Origin: Aegilops tauschii subsp. strangulata
Taxonomy: Eukaryota; Streptophyta; Magnoliopsida; Poales; Poaceae
Length of the DNA stretch: 64,000 nucleotides
NCBI RefSeq assembly: GCF_002575655.3
Contig: NC_053040.3
Span: 456,554,780-456,618,779 of the forward strand
Direction: 5' to 3'
A program made the position numbers and the translations under genes. Shown here piece after piece: positions 35,201-47,495 of the stretch; position 1 is the first letter of the stretch, and each line of letters starts with the position of its first letter. The notes under the pieces are model-generated. The model saw nothing but the letters and a program-made list of their open reading frames with translations, ran no database searches and was not told where the DNA came from.

Positions 35201-37069
35201 CGAACATATAAAGTTCTCTTATGAACAACCTTCTTGCAAGATACCTTATGCAATGGGCTAGAGTTTGTAAAACTCTAAATGAATTATGAAAATAAATACA
35301 GACGGCAATACACCGATGGAAGGTATAATAACATTTACTATGTTCCCTGTGTATACCTTAACCTCATTTCTGGCTAGTCTTTTTAGGCCATAGTAGCTCA
35401 TACATTGATTCGCAACAGAATGCAATCGCGCGGGTATCTTTGTGATTAACTCACAATACCCAAGAATTAGTGATTAACATGTTTAACCATAATTCCCAAG
35501 AACTATATCTTTGACCAACCTACTATACATCAAAAACTTGTATGACATTCATACATGAGCTGGATATTCTAGTCATCTCTCTTTCTGCCTTTATACTTCT
35601 AACTGTTTAACTTTTAGTATTTCTCCTACTCGCAAAAGAAGCACCCAACTTAAGAGTGGTGTTAGCCCCGGACTTCCTAGGCGTGTAAGTCATACTAACA
35701 CCCTTTGGACACTTCCTTTCTCTTTAAGTTGTTGTTTTATTCACCTTTCATTATATGACAGGCGTTCTTCTGGATCCCTTTCCCAACAGTCAAATGCATA
35801 GTAAACACTTTTACTAATACTTGCAAACAAACATTGCTTTTTTGTATCTGAAAATAATTTTCAGTTCCATGAATATCATATAACTATCCCAACTTTCGAA
35901 GTTTGGGTTTCATGGAAGCAAACATATTCCACTTGACCGTAACAGAATTCTAGCTTTTGGATCGAAGGACGAGAGTCACATGATCCATAGCATTAGCGGG
36001 AGGATACAGAAAGCATGCGATAGGGCAAAATCCTTCTCGGCACTTTTGAGGACAATCCTCATATTACGTTACCAAACGTAAAGTTTTAACCAGATATTTA
36101 ACAGCTATTCAATTTTAACAGGGAAGGTGGAAACGCGAGCCATTATTCTACAACTATTTTGCAAGAAACACTTAGACAGTGTTCATAATTAATTGCACTG
36201 AGAATTAAACATGTTAATTCAACAGTGCGCTCCCACTCAAATCAATATCTCTCATAATTGATTTAGAGTGATTCAAGATCCATATTTCTATTCGATGCCA
36301 TTGACAGGTTCATCACTGATGACACGAATTTCAATCGGTAGGCCAACTTGCTGATCACATCTCTATGTGATTCTTGTTCATCTTTCGATGGGCGTGTTCC
36401 GAGCTCAGGACTCTCCTGCCTGAACGTCAAAGACAACCAAGTGATCTTGCTGCGAGGCCTGACCTCACCCGCCTCATTCCTCTCGATTCGTTCGTGCTCA
36501 TGTGTACATGGCGCACCCCGAAAAGATACGAATTTCAGATGGTGCTACACTTGGGTGAACACTAACTACTTTGATAGTTTAAGTGAGAGATCACCCTAAT
36601 AAAAAGCGACTACTGCGCAATCAAGAAGGGTGCATCATAAGGGATAAACATCTCAGGCAATTCATAATAGCATGATATGGTATAGCCCTTTCTGACGGAG
36701 AAGTATTTCATTTCTTCGTCTTCGGCATTCACGTCGGTGTTCACCTTCACGAAGATTGCCACCACCCTGTTGATGCGCCAGATAATATTGCTATCTCTAT
36801 AGCTAATAAAATAAGTGCATTACTTAAGGTTGACACGCAGGTCATTAAAGTGACAATCATATGGCTCCAGCCATCATGCCGAATCATGACACGCAGGTCA
36901 TGTTAATTACATCATATAGTCATCTCATACATAATCAAATTGAATATGAGCATTGCTATACCACATCACATGCATATCCTGCAAAACTGAGTTAGACGCC
37001 TCTAATCGGTTTATGCAAAATTTTATTTTTCGTGGCTTCTAAGGTTTTGACTTAAACCGCAGCTACCAA
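32243..37069 (-). mobile_element. Decayed copia internal region
   Basis: No long frame survives, but fragments of copia reverse transcriptase can be read on the minus strand around 33680-33300, including MLKS-VRVELAINTYFNHE- and SWN-RFDEMVKG-like pieces with stops and shifts between them. RNase H would lie toward 32400 and integrase and gag toward 36000. I could not delimit those. No 5' LTR is seen before the CACTA-type end at 37070, so the element is 5'-truncated. Confidence 0.7.
34955..35305 (-). repeat. Tandem duplication of about 180 bp in copia remnant
   Basis: Two diverged copies lie side by side, one at about 34960-35095 and one at about 35138-35295. They share ATTCATAACATACATC, TATGCAATGGGCTAGAGT and AATGAATTATGAAA in the same order. 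The duplication happened inside the decayed copia region. Confidence 0.7.
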
Positions 37070-37399
37070 CACTACAAAAAAAAGACACATCCGTGACATT
37101 TTGGGCCGAACGAATTTTTTTTCTGTCATACATATGACACTTCTATGACGATAATTGTGACAAAACCCGGTATCATCATAGATGTGGTGGGCTCCTACTT
37201 TTATGACAAAAAATCATGACAGAAAATGGGCTTTTTGTCCTGGGCGGGCCGGAGACGCAGCTGCATGACATTCTTTGGGCCGTCCATGACGGAAAAAACC
37301 ATGGTAGAAGCGAGGGGGAGGAAAATTTCGGGGAGTTCCCAGTTACGGTGGGAGGTCCGGGGCTGAGCGATGCACGTTTCTCTCGTACACGTACGCGCG

Positions 37400-38400
37400 T
37401 GTGTGCGAGGCGTTGGCTCTAACTGAACCCGAGCGAGGCGTTGGGCTCTAACTGAACCCGAGCGATTGCACTGCAGGCTATGCGTCACTGAACCCGAGCG
37501 ATCGATCGATGGCTGTTAACTGGACCCGATCGAGCGATTCCTTCGCTACTGCTGCTAACTGAAGCCGATCGATTGGATGAACAGTGAGCGTTGGGGGGGG
37601 GGGGGGTTGGATGAACAGTGAGCGGTGGCGTTGCCTCTGGATGAACAGGACCCCGTGGTGTGGAGGGCTGGATGAACAGTAGACGGTGGAGGGGTGCCCG
37701 TGGAGGGCTGGTTGAATAGGACCCCGTGGTGTGGAGGGCTGGATGAACAGTAGACGGTGGAGGGGTGCCCGTGGAGGGGTGGTTGAACAGTAGCCGGTGG
37801 AGTAGCGCGCGGTGGAGGCTGGATGAACAGGAGCCCGTGGAGGCTGGAGGAGGTCGACGGTAGCCCGTGGAGGCTGGAGGAGGTCGACGGTGGAGATGAA
37901 CAGTATCCCGTGGAGTCCCGTTTTGCGGTACGCCACACCCCCCGATGAACATGACCCCCGTTTCGACCGTAGGAGGTCCGTTTCGTCCGTTTTGCGGTAC
38001 GCCACACCCCTCCCGATCAACATGACCCCCGTTTTGACCGTAGGAGGTCCGTTTCGTCCGTTTTGCGGTACGCCACACCCCTCCCGATCAACAGGACCCC
38101 CGTTTCGACCGTAGAAGGTCCGTTTCGTCCGTTTTGCGGTACGCCAGACCCCTCCCGATGAACATGATCCCGTTTCGAACGTAGCCGGTCGAACACAAGG
38201 CCGTTTCCTCCGTTCTGCGGTACGCCAGGCCTCGTTTCCATCGCCTGTTCCATCCAAGCCCTCCCGATGAACACGACTACGCATTCCGTTCCGACCCAGC
38301 CGGTTGGCTCCCACGCGTTCCGTTGCCTCCCGATGAACACGACGCATTTCGTGGCCTCCCCATGAACACGACGCATTCCGTTGCCTCCCCATGAACACGA
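37400..38400. repeat. Imperfect GC-rich tandem arrays
   Basis: Three arrays follow one another. CTCTAACTGAACCCGAGCGA is near 37420-37500. Units built on GGATGAACAGT and GGTGGAGG lie at about 37570-37900. A unit of about 65 bp with TTTTGCGGTACGCCACACCC lies at about 37918-38150, then CCCGATGAACACGACG units continue to 38400. Long open frames on the minus strand here are by-products of the array. There is a run of 14 G at about 37594. Confidence 0.8.
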
Positions 38401-38639
38401 CGACGACGCTGTTTCTTCGTTCTGACCCAGCCATGTCAACGAGCCCTCGCCGTACGTATGCACGAGTAGGCGTTCGAGACCCCGCCCGTATGTACACATA
38501 CGTGGCCGTATTTTCTTTCTTGCACCCTGGCCGCTGTACGTACGTGTACATGCTACGTGCGCGCCTCTACTACGACACGTGCGCGCCTCTACATCCACCA
38601 GTATATATGTACGTACACATTCGCGACTAGAATGACAAC

Positions 38640-41600
38640 GCTACGTACGCTTCGACCAGGTGGGTCCCGACTGTCAGGCACTTCCTTGCGTGCGAAGATG
38701 TAGCTGGTGGGTCCCAGCAGTCAGGGGGGCGAATCGTTTTGTTTTTTTGCCCGGACGCACTTCCTTGCGTGCGAAGGTGTAGCTGGTGGGTCCCAGCAGT
38801 CAGGGGGGAAACGTTTTTTTTCGCGAAATATGGTGGCCCGTCCGGTGGGTCCCCGCTGTCAGGTGGAGGAATAATTATTTTGCGCGTAATAAGGAGGCAC
38901 TTCCTTGCTGCGGCCGTGGACCCAGCTGTCAGCGCCTCCACGCACAGTACTCTTCCGATGGAAGTCGGTCGTTGACCACATTGACCACGCCGCGCCGAGA
39001 GCACCACGGCGGTGGACGATGGCGAGGCCTAGGAAGGGGACGACACGGAGGCCGGGAAGACTCGGCAGTTGTTTCCCACGCGGAGGGGAGTACGATTGTA
39101 TGAGGGTTTACTGGTTCGTCTGCCGTCGCCGGAGAATAACAACAGGTGTGGGTGAGTAGAGGGATGGCTAGGCCAGCGATGGGAGTACGGTGGGGCGGTG
39201 AGGCCTGCGGGGTAGCACAGCCGGCCGCGGGGAGGAGGGAGCAGGCAGTCCCGCCGGCGCTTGTTTGAGTGGCTGGAGCAGGAAGAGCAGAGATTGAAGA
39301 AGCACGACGGCCGTTGGATGGACATCCAACAGTCAGTGCTTGTGCGTCAACCTTTTTTTAGGAAAGCCTCAAATCTGTGGAAAACAGCATACAACCCATC
39401 TGCCATTATTTCTAATAATTTACAGCCCATTTGCTAATTCTTAAGGTTTTTTTTGGAGCCCATATTCTTTTTGTCGCATTACAGCCCATATTGTGGCCAC
39501 GGTTAAAAAATTATACGAAATTTTGCATATTTCGGTGCGGTCCGAACTGTTTTTAATCCCGAAATTTCGACTCACATTCAAACTGATTTTAAAAATAAAT
39601 GTATATCAATATAAAATCCAACAAATTCTCCGCATAAAAATTAATGTAATTTAAAATCTTGAAATGAAAAAAAAGATATTTGAAACTAATTGCCGGTTTG
39701 ATGTGTTTTAAAAATGTACAGCCCATTTCTCATTACAGATGGGCCATTTTCTCGGCCAGCCGAATGAAAGCTCTCCTCGTCTTGAAAGATTTGCAGCCCA
39801 ACAGGCCTGACAAAGCGACTTACTTGGCAAATCACAAAAAAACTGGGCTGTGGCCGTGGACCCAGCTGTCAGCCTCTCCACGTACAGTATTCTTTCGATG
39901 GAAGTCGTTCCTTGACCACGTTGACCACGCCGCGCGGAGAGCACCACGGCGGTGGACGACGGCGAGGCCTAGGAAGGGGACTATGCGGAGCCGGGGAAGA
40001 CGCGGCAGTGGAAGCCCGCGCGGAGAGGAGTACGAGGGTTCACTGGTTCGGCTGCGGTGTGAGGCTGCCGTCGCCGCAGGGCCTGGCCAGCGGTGGGAAT
40101 AGTAGGGGGCGGTGAGGCCTCTGCGGCAGCACAGCCGGCCACGGGAGGCAGGAGCATGCGGCACGACCGGCGCTGCTTTGGGCGGTTGGAGCAAGAAGAC
40201 CAGAGGTTGAAGAAGCACTACGGCCGTTGGATGGACATCGTATGGTCACTGGAGCTAGAATCGTTCATATTGACTAAGTTGACAAAGCCCTTCGTCCCCG
40301 TCAACTTAGTAGGCCCACAAGTCAGCCTCCCACCAAGGTGGGTCCCAGCTAGCCGGGGGAGTATTCATTTTTTTGTGCGTAATAAGGAGGCACTTCTGGT
40401 GGGTCCGAGCTGACAGCGGGGGGAATGTTTTTTTCGCAAAATACGGTGGCCCGTCCGGTGGGTCCCAGCAGTCAGGGGGAAACGATTTTTTTCGCAAAAT
40501 ACTGGTGGCCCGTCCGGTGGGTCCCCGCTGTCAGGTGGAGGAATAATTATTTTCCACGTAATAAGGAGGCACTTCCTTGCGGCTGCCGTGGACCCAGCTG
40601 TCAGCCTCTCCACGTACAGTACTCTTCCGATGGAAGTCGGTCGTTGACCACATTGACCACGCCGCACCGAGAGCACCACGGCGGTGGACGACGGCGAGGC
40701 CTAGGAAGGGGACGACGCGGAGCCAGGCAAGACGCGGCAGTGGATGCCCACGCGGAGAGGAGTACGAGCGTTCACTGGTTCGACTGCGGTGTGAGGCTGC
40801 CGTCGCTGCAGAATAACAGGGGGTGTGGGTGAGTGGAGGGATGGCCTGGCCAGTGGTGGGAGTAGTATGGGGGCGGTGAGGCCTCCATGGTAGCATAGCC
40901 AGCCACGGGAGGCAGGAGCAGGCGGCATGACCGACGCTGCTTTGGGCGGCTGGAGCAAGAAGACCAGAGGTTGAAGAAGCACTATGGCCGTTGGATGGAC
41001 ATCATACGGTCACTGGAGTATTGACTAAGTTGACAAAGCCCTCCGTCCCCGTCAACTTAGTAGGCCCACAAGTCAACCCAACAATATGGTGGGTCCCAGC
41101 TAGCAGGGGGTATTCATTTTTTTGGGCGTAATAAGGAGGCACTTCCTTGCGTGCGAAGATATAGCTGGTGGGTCTGACCTGTCAGCGGGGGGAACGTTTT
41201 TTTCGCAAAATACAGAGGCCCTTCCTGTGGGTCCTAGCTGTCAGGTGGAGGAATCATTATTTTGTGCGTAATAAGGAGGCATTTCCTTGCGTGCGGCCGT
41301 GGACCCAGCTGTCAGCCTCTCCATGTACAGTCCACTTCCGATGGATGTCGTTCATTGACCACGTTGACCAGGATGCGCCGAGAGCACCAGGGCAGTGGAC
41401 GACAGCGAGGCCTAGGAAGGGAACGACACGGAGCCAGGGAATACTCGGCAGTTGTTTCCCACGCGGAGGAGTACGAGGGTTTACTGGTTCGTCTGCCGTC
41501 GCCGGAGAATAACAGCATGTGTGGGTGAGTAGAGGGATGGCTAGGCCAGCGATGGGAGTACGATGGGGCCGTGAGGCCTGCGCGGCAGCATAGCCAGTCG

Positions 41601-43060
41601 CGGGAGGAGGGAGCAGGTAGTCCCGCCGGCGCTTGTTTGAGCGGCTGGAGCATGAAGAGCAGAGATTGAAGAAGTACGACAGCCGTTGGTTGGACATCCA
41701 ACAGTCACTGCTCTCGTGTGTTGACTAAGTTGACAGGGCGTTGCGTGTGCGTCAACCTTTTTTTTATGAAAGCATACGCGTCAACCTGTAGTAGTCGCAC
41801 AAGTCAGCCTCAAATCTGTGGAAAACAGCATACATCCCATCTGCCATTATTTCTAATAATGCACAACCCATTTGCTAATTCTTAAGAATTTTTTTGGAGC
41901 CCATCTTGTTTTTGTTAGCATTACACCCCATATTGTGGCCACGGTTAAAAAGTATACGAAATTTTGCATATTTCAGTGCGGTCAACTGTTTTTAATCCAA
42001 AAATATCGATTCACATTCAAACTATTTTGAAAAATAATTTATATAAATATAAAATCCAAATAATTGTCCACGCATAAAAATCAATGGAATTTAAAATATT
42101 GTAATGAAAAAAAATTGAAACTAATTCCCGATTTGATGTGTTTTAAAAATGTACAGCCCATTTCTGGGCAAACCGAATGAAACTCTCCTCGTCTTGAAAG
42201 ATTTGCAGCCCAGCAGGGCCGATAAAGCAAGTAGGCCTTGTTTGGGTATTTCTTAAAAAAAAATAGAACTGGGCTAGCCATTTTCAGCAAGAAAAAAACA
42301 CAACTGGGCTCATGATGTGGTAAACATAAATAAAACCCTGGCTAGACGGGCCACAGCCCCCGCACAGCCCCGTTGTTACCCTGATCCGTCACTAAAACTA
42401 GTATAAATAACAACTGCTTGTTCCTCAAAAAAAACTGCGCGACTTGCTGGGTCCCTGGTGTCAGCCGCTCGTAGTGTAATTCTCTCGTTTATTGACTACG
42501 TTGACAATGGCGTGAGCCCCAGATGTCCAACCATTAGGAGGAACCATATTTTTGGGCTTGTACTATAGAGGCACTTGCTTGCGTACTGCCATGACGCTGG
42601 TGGGTCCCTACTGTCATCCTCTCCACGTACAATCATCTCCTTGTTCCTCTCGGTTGTTGACGACATTGACAAGGCAAGAGGGCGGCGCACCGCGCACGGC
42701 GAGCGAACCAAGGCCGCAAGGCGGAGGACGACGGCGAGGCCTCGGACGGAACGAACAGGAGCCGTTGAAGATGCGCCGGTCCAGTCGCAGGCGGAGGGGA
42801 GTACGAGGGTTGACTGGTTCGGGCGCGGGTGCGTGTTGGGGCTGACGTCGCCGGAGAATAACAGGACGTGTGGGGGAATAGAGGGAGGGACTGGCCAACG
42901 TTGGAGGGTACGTACGGTAGGGCGGCGGAGGCGCAGCCAGCCATGGGAGGCGGGAGCAGGCGAAGCCGACGGGGTGGTTTGGTTTGGGCGGCTGGAGGAA
43001 GAAGAAGACAAGAGATAGAAGATACACGACAGATGTTGGATGTCAATCCAACGGCTGGTA
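38640..43060. repeat. Five GC-rich blocks alternating with AT-rich blocks
   Basis: GC-rich blocks of 400-750 bp lie at about 38640-39345, 39846-40255, 40256-41010, 41011-41710 and 42440-43060. Each contains GTGGACCCAGCTGTCAG or a similar form, TTGACCACGTTGACCA, GGCGAGGCCTAGGAAGGG, and CCGTTGGATGGACATC at the end. AT-rich blocks at about 39355-39845 and 41811-42240 share GAAAACAGCATACA and CGAAATTTTGCATATTTC. A trace of a third AT-rich block is at 43165-43205. The order shows duplication of a composite unit followed by separate expansion of the GC-rich part. No protein is supported. Confidence 0.8.
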
Positions 43061-43501
43061 GGCAGAATCGTTTATTGACTGGCTAGTAAGTCGACACCAA
43101 CTTGGATAGGCTATTTCCTCGCGGGTCCCAAATGTCAGAATCCAAATCTGTCACGGTCATGCAGCCTTTCCTATGAAAATTTACAGCCCATTTGATGTGC
43201 TAGTTCGAAATAAGTTTTTGGGTGCTGGTGGGGGCTAATCACTTGGCTTCTGTAATGCACAGTGAGCTCAAGCAGCCGGCGAGAGTGATGTTATTTCCCT
43301 TGGTTGGGATTTGTTACAATATTTCACTCCAAATTAAACGAATGGCAAGCCATTTGCCTTGTTTCAAAGAAAATATGACAGTCACAGCCGAGTTGAAAAG
43401 GGCAGGAACATCTAACTCCAGCTTACAAACTGTACAAAAGCACGAGGGTTAATTGTTCATCAGGTTTACAAAAAAAACCAGATTGAAAAGGGCAACAACA
43501 T

Positions 43502-45225
43502 CTAACTCCAGCACTGTTTTCGGCAGTCACAGTCAAATGGATCGGTCAGGTCCATAGAATGAACATCCTGGGTCGTAAAATTTACTGGATTATGACCACA
43601 ATATGTTGTAAATAGAAGCCCGGCACGTTCAGAAGCTCTTTTGCCCACCTGAAACTCCTTTTTTTGCTCTTCGACATACCCATCCGTCAAAACCATGTTG
43701 CTGATAAACTTAAGCCTGATGGACAATAGTAACCTCGCATTCAGCAGGAAGAATGTGACAAATCTTGTGTTTGCACGGTTGGCTACATATCGTTCTAGCG
43801 TTATTGTCTTCAATCGAATCTCATGAGAAGTGAGAAAATCCCGATGCTTACGAATCCACCGATTGGTTATAACTTTCTTACCCCGTCCTGTTGCCTAAAT
43901 AGACATGAAGATTGAAAACAATTAAGGTCTAAAAGAAGAGTGTTGAAAGAGCAACAGCTGAACGGTTAATTCTAGTACACTATATGCGGGCTTCCAATGT
44001 GCGTGAAATTATCACCTTTATATACAACTTCTCCAGACATGGAAAGCATTGCAGCAAGCCAATAATCTTGTTCAGATCAAAACTATTCATTTGGATATAT
44101 AAGATCTTGACAGAATCCAACACCATTGATAGGCCATCCATGGAGAAACTCTTCATTGAGCATAGAACATAATATTAGTACAAAATGTGTACTCCAAGAT
44201 GATATATAAATTATGCGCAGAAATTTAAAATGCAGCTTATGGTTACAAGTGTAGATGATAATATAAATTACCTGAAGAACTATGGAGCCAAACACCATAT
44301 TGAAATGAGCACAGAGATCATGTATTACACCCAAGGTCTCCAGTTTAGGCGCAGAGAGGACGGTTATTTGCAACGGTGAATAACTAGAATCAAGGATCAA
44401 CCTTTGAAGTGAAGGGGCATCCTGGATGATGAGCTGCCTTCCGTCAAAAGAAATTCCAATTCTTACAAGGTTAGGCGACTTTATTTGGAGACAACCGATT
44501 CTAACTGTGAAAACAAGCACCAAGCACTCCAGCGCAGGGCAACTGGAGTGGATGATGCTGTGCAATGAGGCCTCCGATATACGAACCCGCACAAGTGAAA
44601 GTTTCTTGAGAAATGGGAATCAAAGGTTTAGTACCAGATTGTCTGGTAGGTAGCACAGCACAAAGGTGGCGGTGTGGAGAGAGGATGAAAACCGCGAGAT
44701 GGACATCGGTGCTGAGGGCACAAGTTCATGGTGTTCGGTATGCGGTATGTGATTTCCAGGGGAATAGTAGAACTCAAGCAGCTGTAGTTCTGTGAATTCA
44801 GGGGATTTCAGCCAGGCGTCCACCGTGCAGGGCATGGTATGCTTGCTCAGGTAGCATGACGGGATGCAGAGGCTTTGAACGGAGCCCTGGTGGGAGGAGA
44901 TGATGGCTCTGGGGATTTCAAAATCATTGAAGAGAGATAGCTGACGACAGTCGAGATTAAGGGGCACGGCGCGCCATAGAGGGCGCCACCGAATTGAGAG
45001 GACTTGGGTGCGGCAGCAATCCTTGGTGGGGAGAAGCGAGATGATCTCCCCAAGGACGGCGTCCGGGAGATCGTTGATGCGGTCCACCCGAGATTCTACG
45101 GGTTCCTGGGATCTGGTGGGGGCGGGGTCGCCACTTCTCCCCGCGCTGCCGGGTGCGGGATCTACAACAGGCGTCGCCGCTGGCGGGAGCCTCATATTCT
45201 TGGCGCTGGGGTCAGCCGACTCCAT
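43502..45225 (-). pseudogene. F-box/LRR/FBD protein gene with premature TGA
   Basis: Exons are 45225-44272, 44150-44016 and 43894-43502, all phase 0 with GT-AG boundaries. The total is 494 codons, in the family range. The F-box lies at residues about 45-85 (RINDLPDAVLGEIISLLPTK), where it would bind SKP1 in an SCF ubiquitin ligase. LRR-like segments follow (LKSPEFTELQLLEF, SPNLVRIGIS, LSAPKLETLGVI), then a C-terminal FBD region (CFPCLEKLYIK, VTFFLLNARLLLSIRLKF). An in-frame TGA at 44622-44620, after LPDNLVLNL, cuts the product to 201 residues and removes most LRRs and FBD. The rest is open, which points to recent loss, a CGA-to-TGA type change, or an assembly error. FBD genes in grasses are numerous and often decay. 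Confidence 0.85.
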
Positions 45226-45830
45226 TTTCCTCGAGGGCGTCGCGTCGCGCTCACGGATTTGAGCAGAGTAACGAATGACGAGCCTAGTTGTAGTGCGAGC
45301 GAAGAAGAAGGGGAGCTGGGGGGTTTTTGTAGGAGTGAGGAAGAAGGGGAGCTGGGGTTTTCTATAGGAGTGAGGTGAGGAATTTGGGGGTACGAGTGGA
45401 GCGAGCTGACGTGAGGTGGGTGGGAGCGAGGAGGAAGAAGAGCACCCAGTGTGGATGGGCTTTTGAATTGATTTTACTATTTACTAGTGTGGTTGGGCTG
45501 TTTTGTCTTGGGCCCAGAGAAACAATTACTACTAGTACAGTGGAGACACTCTACAGCTACCCAGAAAAACAATTACTACTAGTACAGTGGAGACACTCTA
45601 CCGCTTCTGGCTCCTCCTAGGTCATTGAAACGTCTCCCTCTACTGAATGCTGTTATACTTTTGTTCACCAACATGCGGGCCATGCAGCGCGTGGGCCCAA
45701 ACGACATCCACCAAATTAGAAGGCAGTATGCAGGCGGAGAGTCACCCCGGTCGTAGCGCGGCAGTAACGAGCCGTCGTATCACAAAACCCCACCTCCCGG
45801 CAGTCTAAATTTGACGGACGAAGCAACCAT
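45226..45830. other. Intergenic region between divergent genes
   Basis: This is the shared upstream region of the minus-strand F-box gene and the plus-strand gene starting at 46091. It contains a direct duplication of about 37 bp (from about 45518 and 45564; AATTACTACTAGTACAGTGG in both). It also has repeated GAAGAAGGGGAGCTGGGG at 45303 and 45341. I see no separate gene. Confidence 0.6.
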
Positions 45831-46090
45831 CATTTCACTCTTCGCTGAATCCCCTTCTCCCTCGGACTATCCTTCTCCCTCACCGTCTTCAAGAAAGGCA
45901 ACACTCGCATCTGCCACTGTTCTTCTCTCCGAACGAAGGGGAGGTAAGCGGATCCGTGATGTTGGTATATTTTCGTTCAGAGAAAAAAAGAACTTTTGCA
46001 AAGCAGTAACCGATCCTCACTCTCTTTTTTGTTTCATTGTCATTGCTATTGTGTTTTCCTTTCAGTGGTCTCCTAGTATTCGTCAGTTTC

Positions 46091-46928
46091 ATGATGGACC
46101 AAGGAGAACCAGGCAAAGATCTGCCGATATTGGAGCAGACGCGGGAGGCTGATCCCCACGAGACAGAGGGCTCCAAGAAGATGGAGGCAACCACCGAGCT
46201 GACCCCAGGTACGCTCACGACCACTACTGAGATGGTCAACGCCCCGTTTGAGGTTACAGCCCCTGTGGCACTGCAGGAGCAGTTTTCCCCCTTTGAGGAT
46301 GTGTCCCCCCCCCCCCCCCGCTGAGCTGCCCAAGGTGATTTCCTTCTTTGCCGATCTCGATTGTGGTTTTTCATCTAAGTATGTGGTGATTTTTTTAAGA
46401 AAAGGAAGTATGTGGTGATTAATAATGCAAAATTTTATTAGCTTCGATGCCATGCTATACATAGTGGTTTAAATAACTTGTGTTTCTTATACTGAAAAGT
46501 AATTCAGAATTTGTTTCTGTTTCAATTAGAGCCCTGATGCAGACAAGGATTGTGTGGTTGTACATGTCACTCGCTATGAGGCGGACGACCTGAATATACG
46601 CACTGGGAAAACAGAGTTCTTAGGCTGTTGGATCCTGGAAGCCATTTGCGGTTATACCAATGAAGAGTTGTATTCCAGCCTCACTGTTGTCAGGCGTGTT
46701 GTCCAGGGTGTACTGAAGCACAAGAAGTTCAAAGCTACTCCTTCGTTTGTGAGGCATACTGTTCTTGTCAAGCTTACGCAGGAAGATGACGTGGCATGCC
46801 TCCACAAACAAGTTTATCAGTGGCAAGGCCACAAGGTTGTCTTCATGAAGGTTCACAGGATTGAGCTGCTGCGGGACATCCTCGATGATGTTCATGGCAA
46901 GGTCCGTCTTGTGTCCAACCCAAATTAG
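46091..46928 (+). CDS. Unknown two-exon protein with frame-critical poly-C tract
   Basis: A 5' UTR intron at 45944-46065 (GAG|GTAAGC to TTTCAG) precedes the ATG at 46091. Exon 1 is 46091-46334 and exon 2 is 46530-46928, separated by a GT-AG intron. Exon 1 encodes an acidic, Thr-rich N-terminus (QGEPGKDLPILEQ, TLTTTTEMVNAPFEV). Exon 2 encodes a compact region of about 130 residues (HVTRYEADDLNIRTGKTEF, LHKQVYQWQGHKVVFMKV) that I do not recognise. Exon 1 has 15 C at 46305-46319. With 15 C the frame ends at a TGA eight bases later (46322-46324). With 14 it would reach the donor after ELPK in the phase exon 2 requires. The splice sites and clean exon 2 suggest a real gene and a tract-length variant or sequencing error. 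A second ATG (46094) follows the first directly. Confidence 0.65.
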
Positions 46929-47490
46929 ATCGAGGCATGAAATAGTTGCCCCAGCTAGTGTTTAATAGTAGTTTGGATTGTGTCTAATTATCCGAACCTT
47001 GCCTGTTATCGACCCCTCTGGGGCTAGTACTCTGTTTGAATCCGTCTATGGGAACTGCTGCTACTTTTGTGTGCCCGTGAATCATGTGAGAACCATCGTA
47101 ATTGTTGCCGAAACAGATGTGTCCTCACTAGTTTTTCCATGAATATGGCATGGTAAGACATAAGTTGTCACGGTTTATCATACGAGCAATGTGTGTTTTG
47201 ATGAAATAGAGCACTCATTCGAGAACCGTGTGCCGACATATACATAAGTACTTGTAAACACTGTTGGTGCTACTCCACTTGTAAGCAGTTGTGCAAAACA
47301 CAACACATTGGCTTAGCTCGCTTCAACACTAGGCTATCGACCAGCTAACAATCAACAATCTGCTGTCTGACATATAATCAACTATGTATCTTGTTACAGT
47401 GGTTCATGCAGTTAATTGAGGCCACAATGTAATAAATTCCAAACGTTCACACGCTAGTCCAGCGCTCATGTGGAACACTCACATTAAACT
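46929..47490. other. 3' UTR and intergenic DNA
   Basis: This AT-rich sequence follows the unknown gene. Its first part is probably the 3' UTR. I see no other gene or terminal repeats. Confidence 0.45.
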
Positions 47491-47495
47491 CGTCT

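Larger units (their letters stand above)
37070..43210. mobile_element. CACTA-type terminus with large repeat-filled interior
   Basis: The left end CACTACAAAAAAAAGACAC at 37070 is a typical CACTA terminus. It is followed by subterminal repeats of TGACA-type motifs (GTGACATTTTGG, TGTGACAAAACC, CATGACAGAAAA). The interior is a set of tandem arrays with no TNP2-type transposase frame. I do not find the matching TAGTG end, so the right boundary is only where the repeat blocks fade. It is probably a non-autonomous or right-truncated CACTA. Confidence 0.55.

Noticed and set aside
32243..36800. Possible CRISPR-like or satellite array
   Set aside because: Only one diverged pair of copies is present, and copia pol fragments explain the region.
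37478..38551. 357-codon minus-strand frame with Arg/Pro repeats
   Set aside because: It arises from the tandem arrays, the other frames are equally open, and the peptide simply mirrors the DNA repeat.
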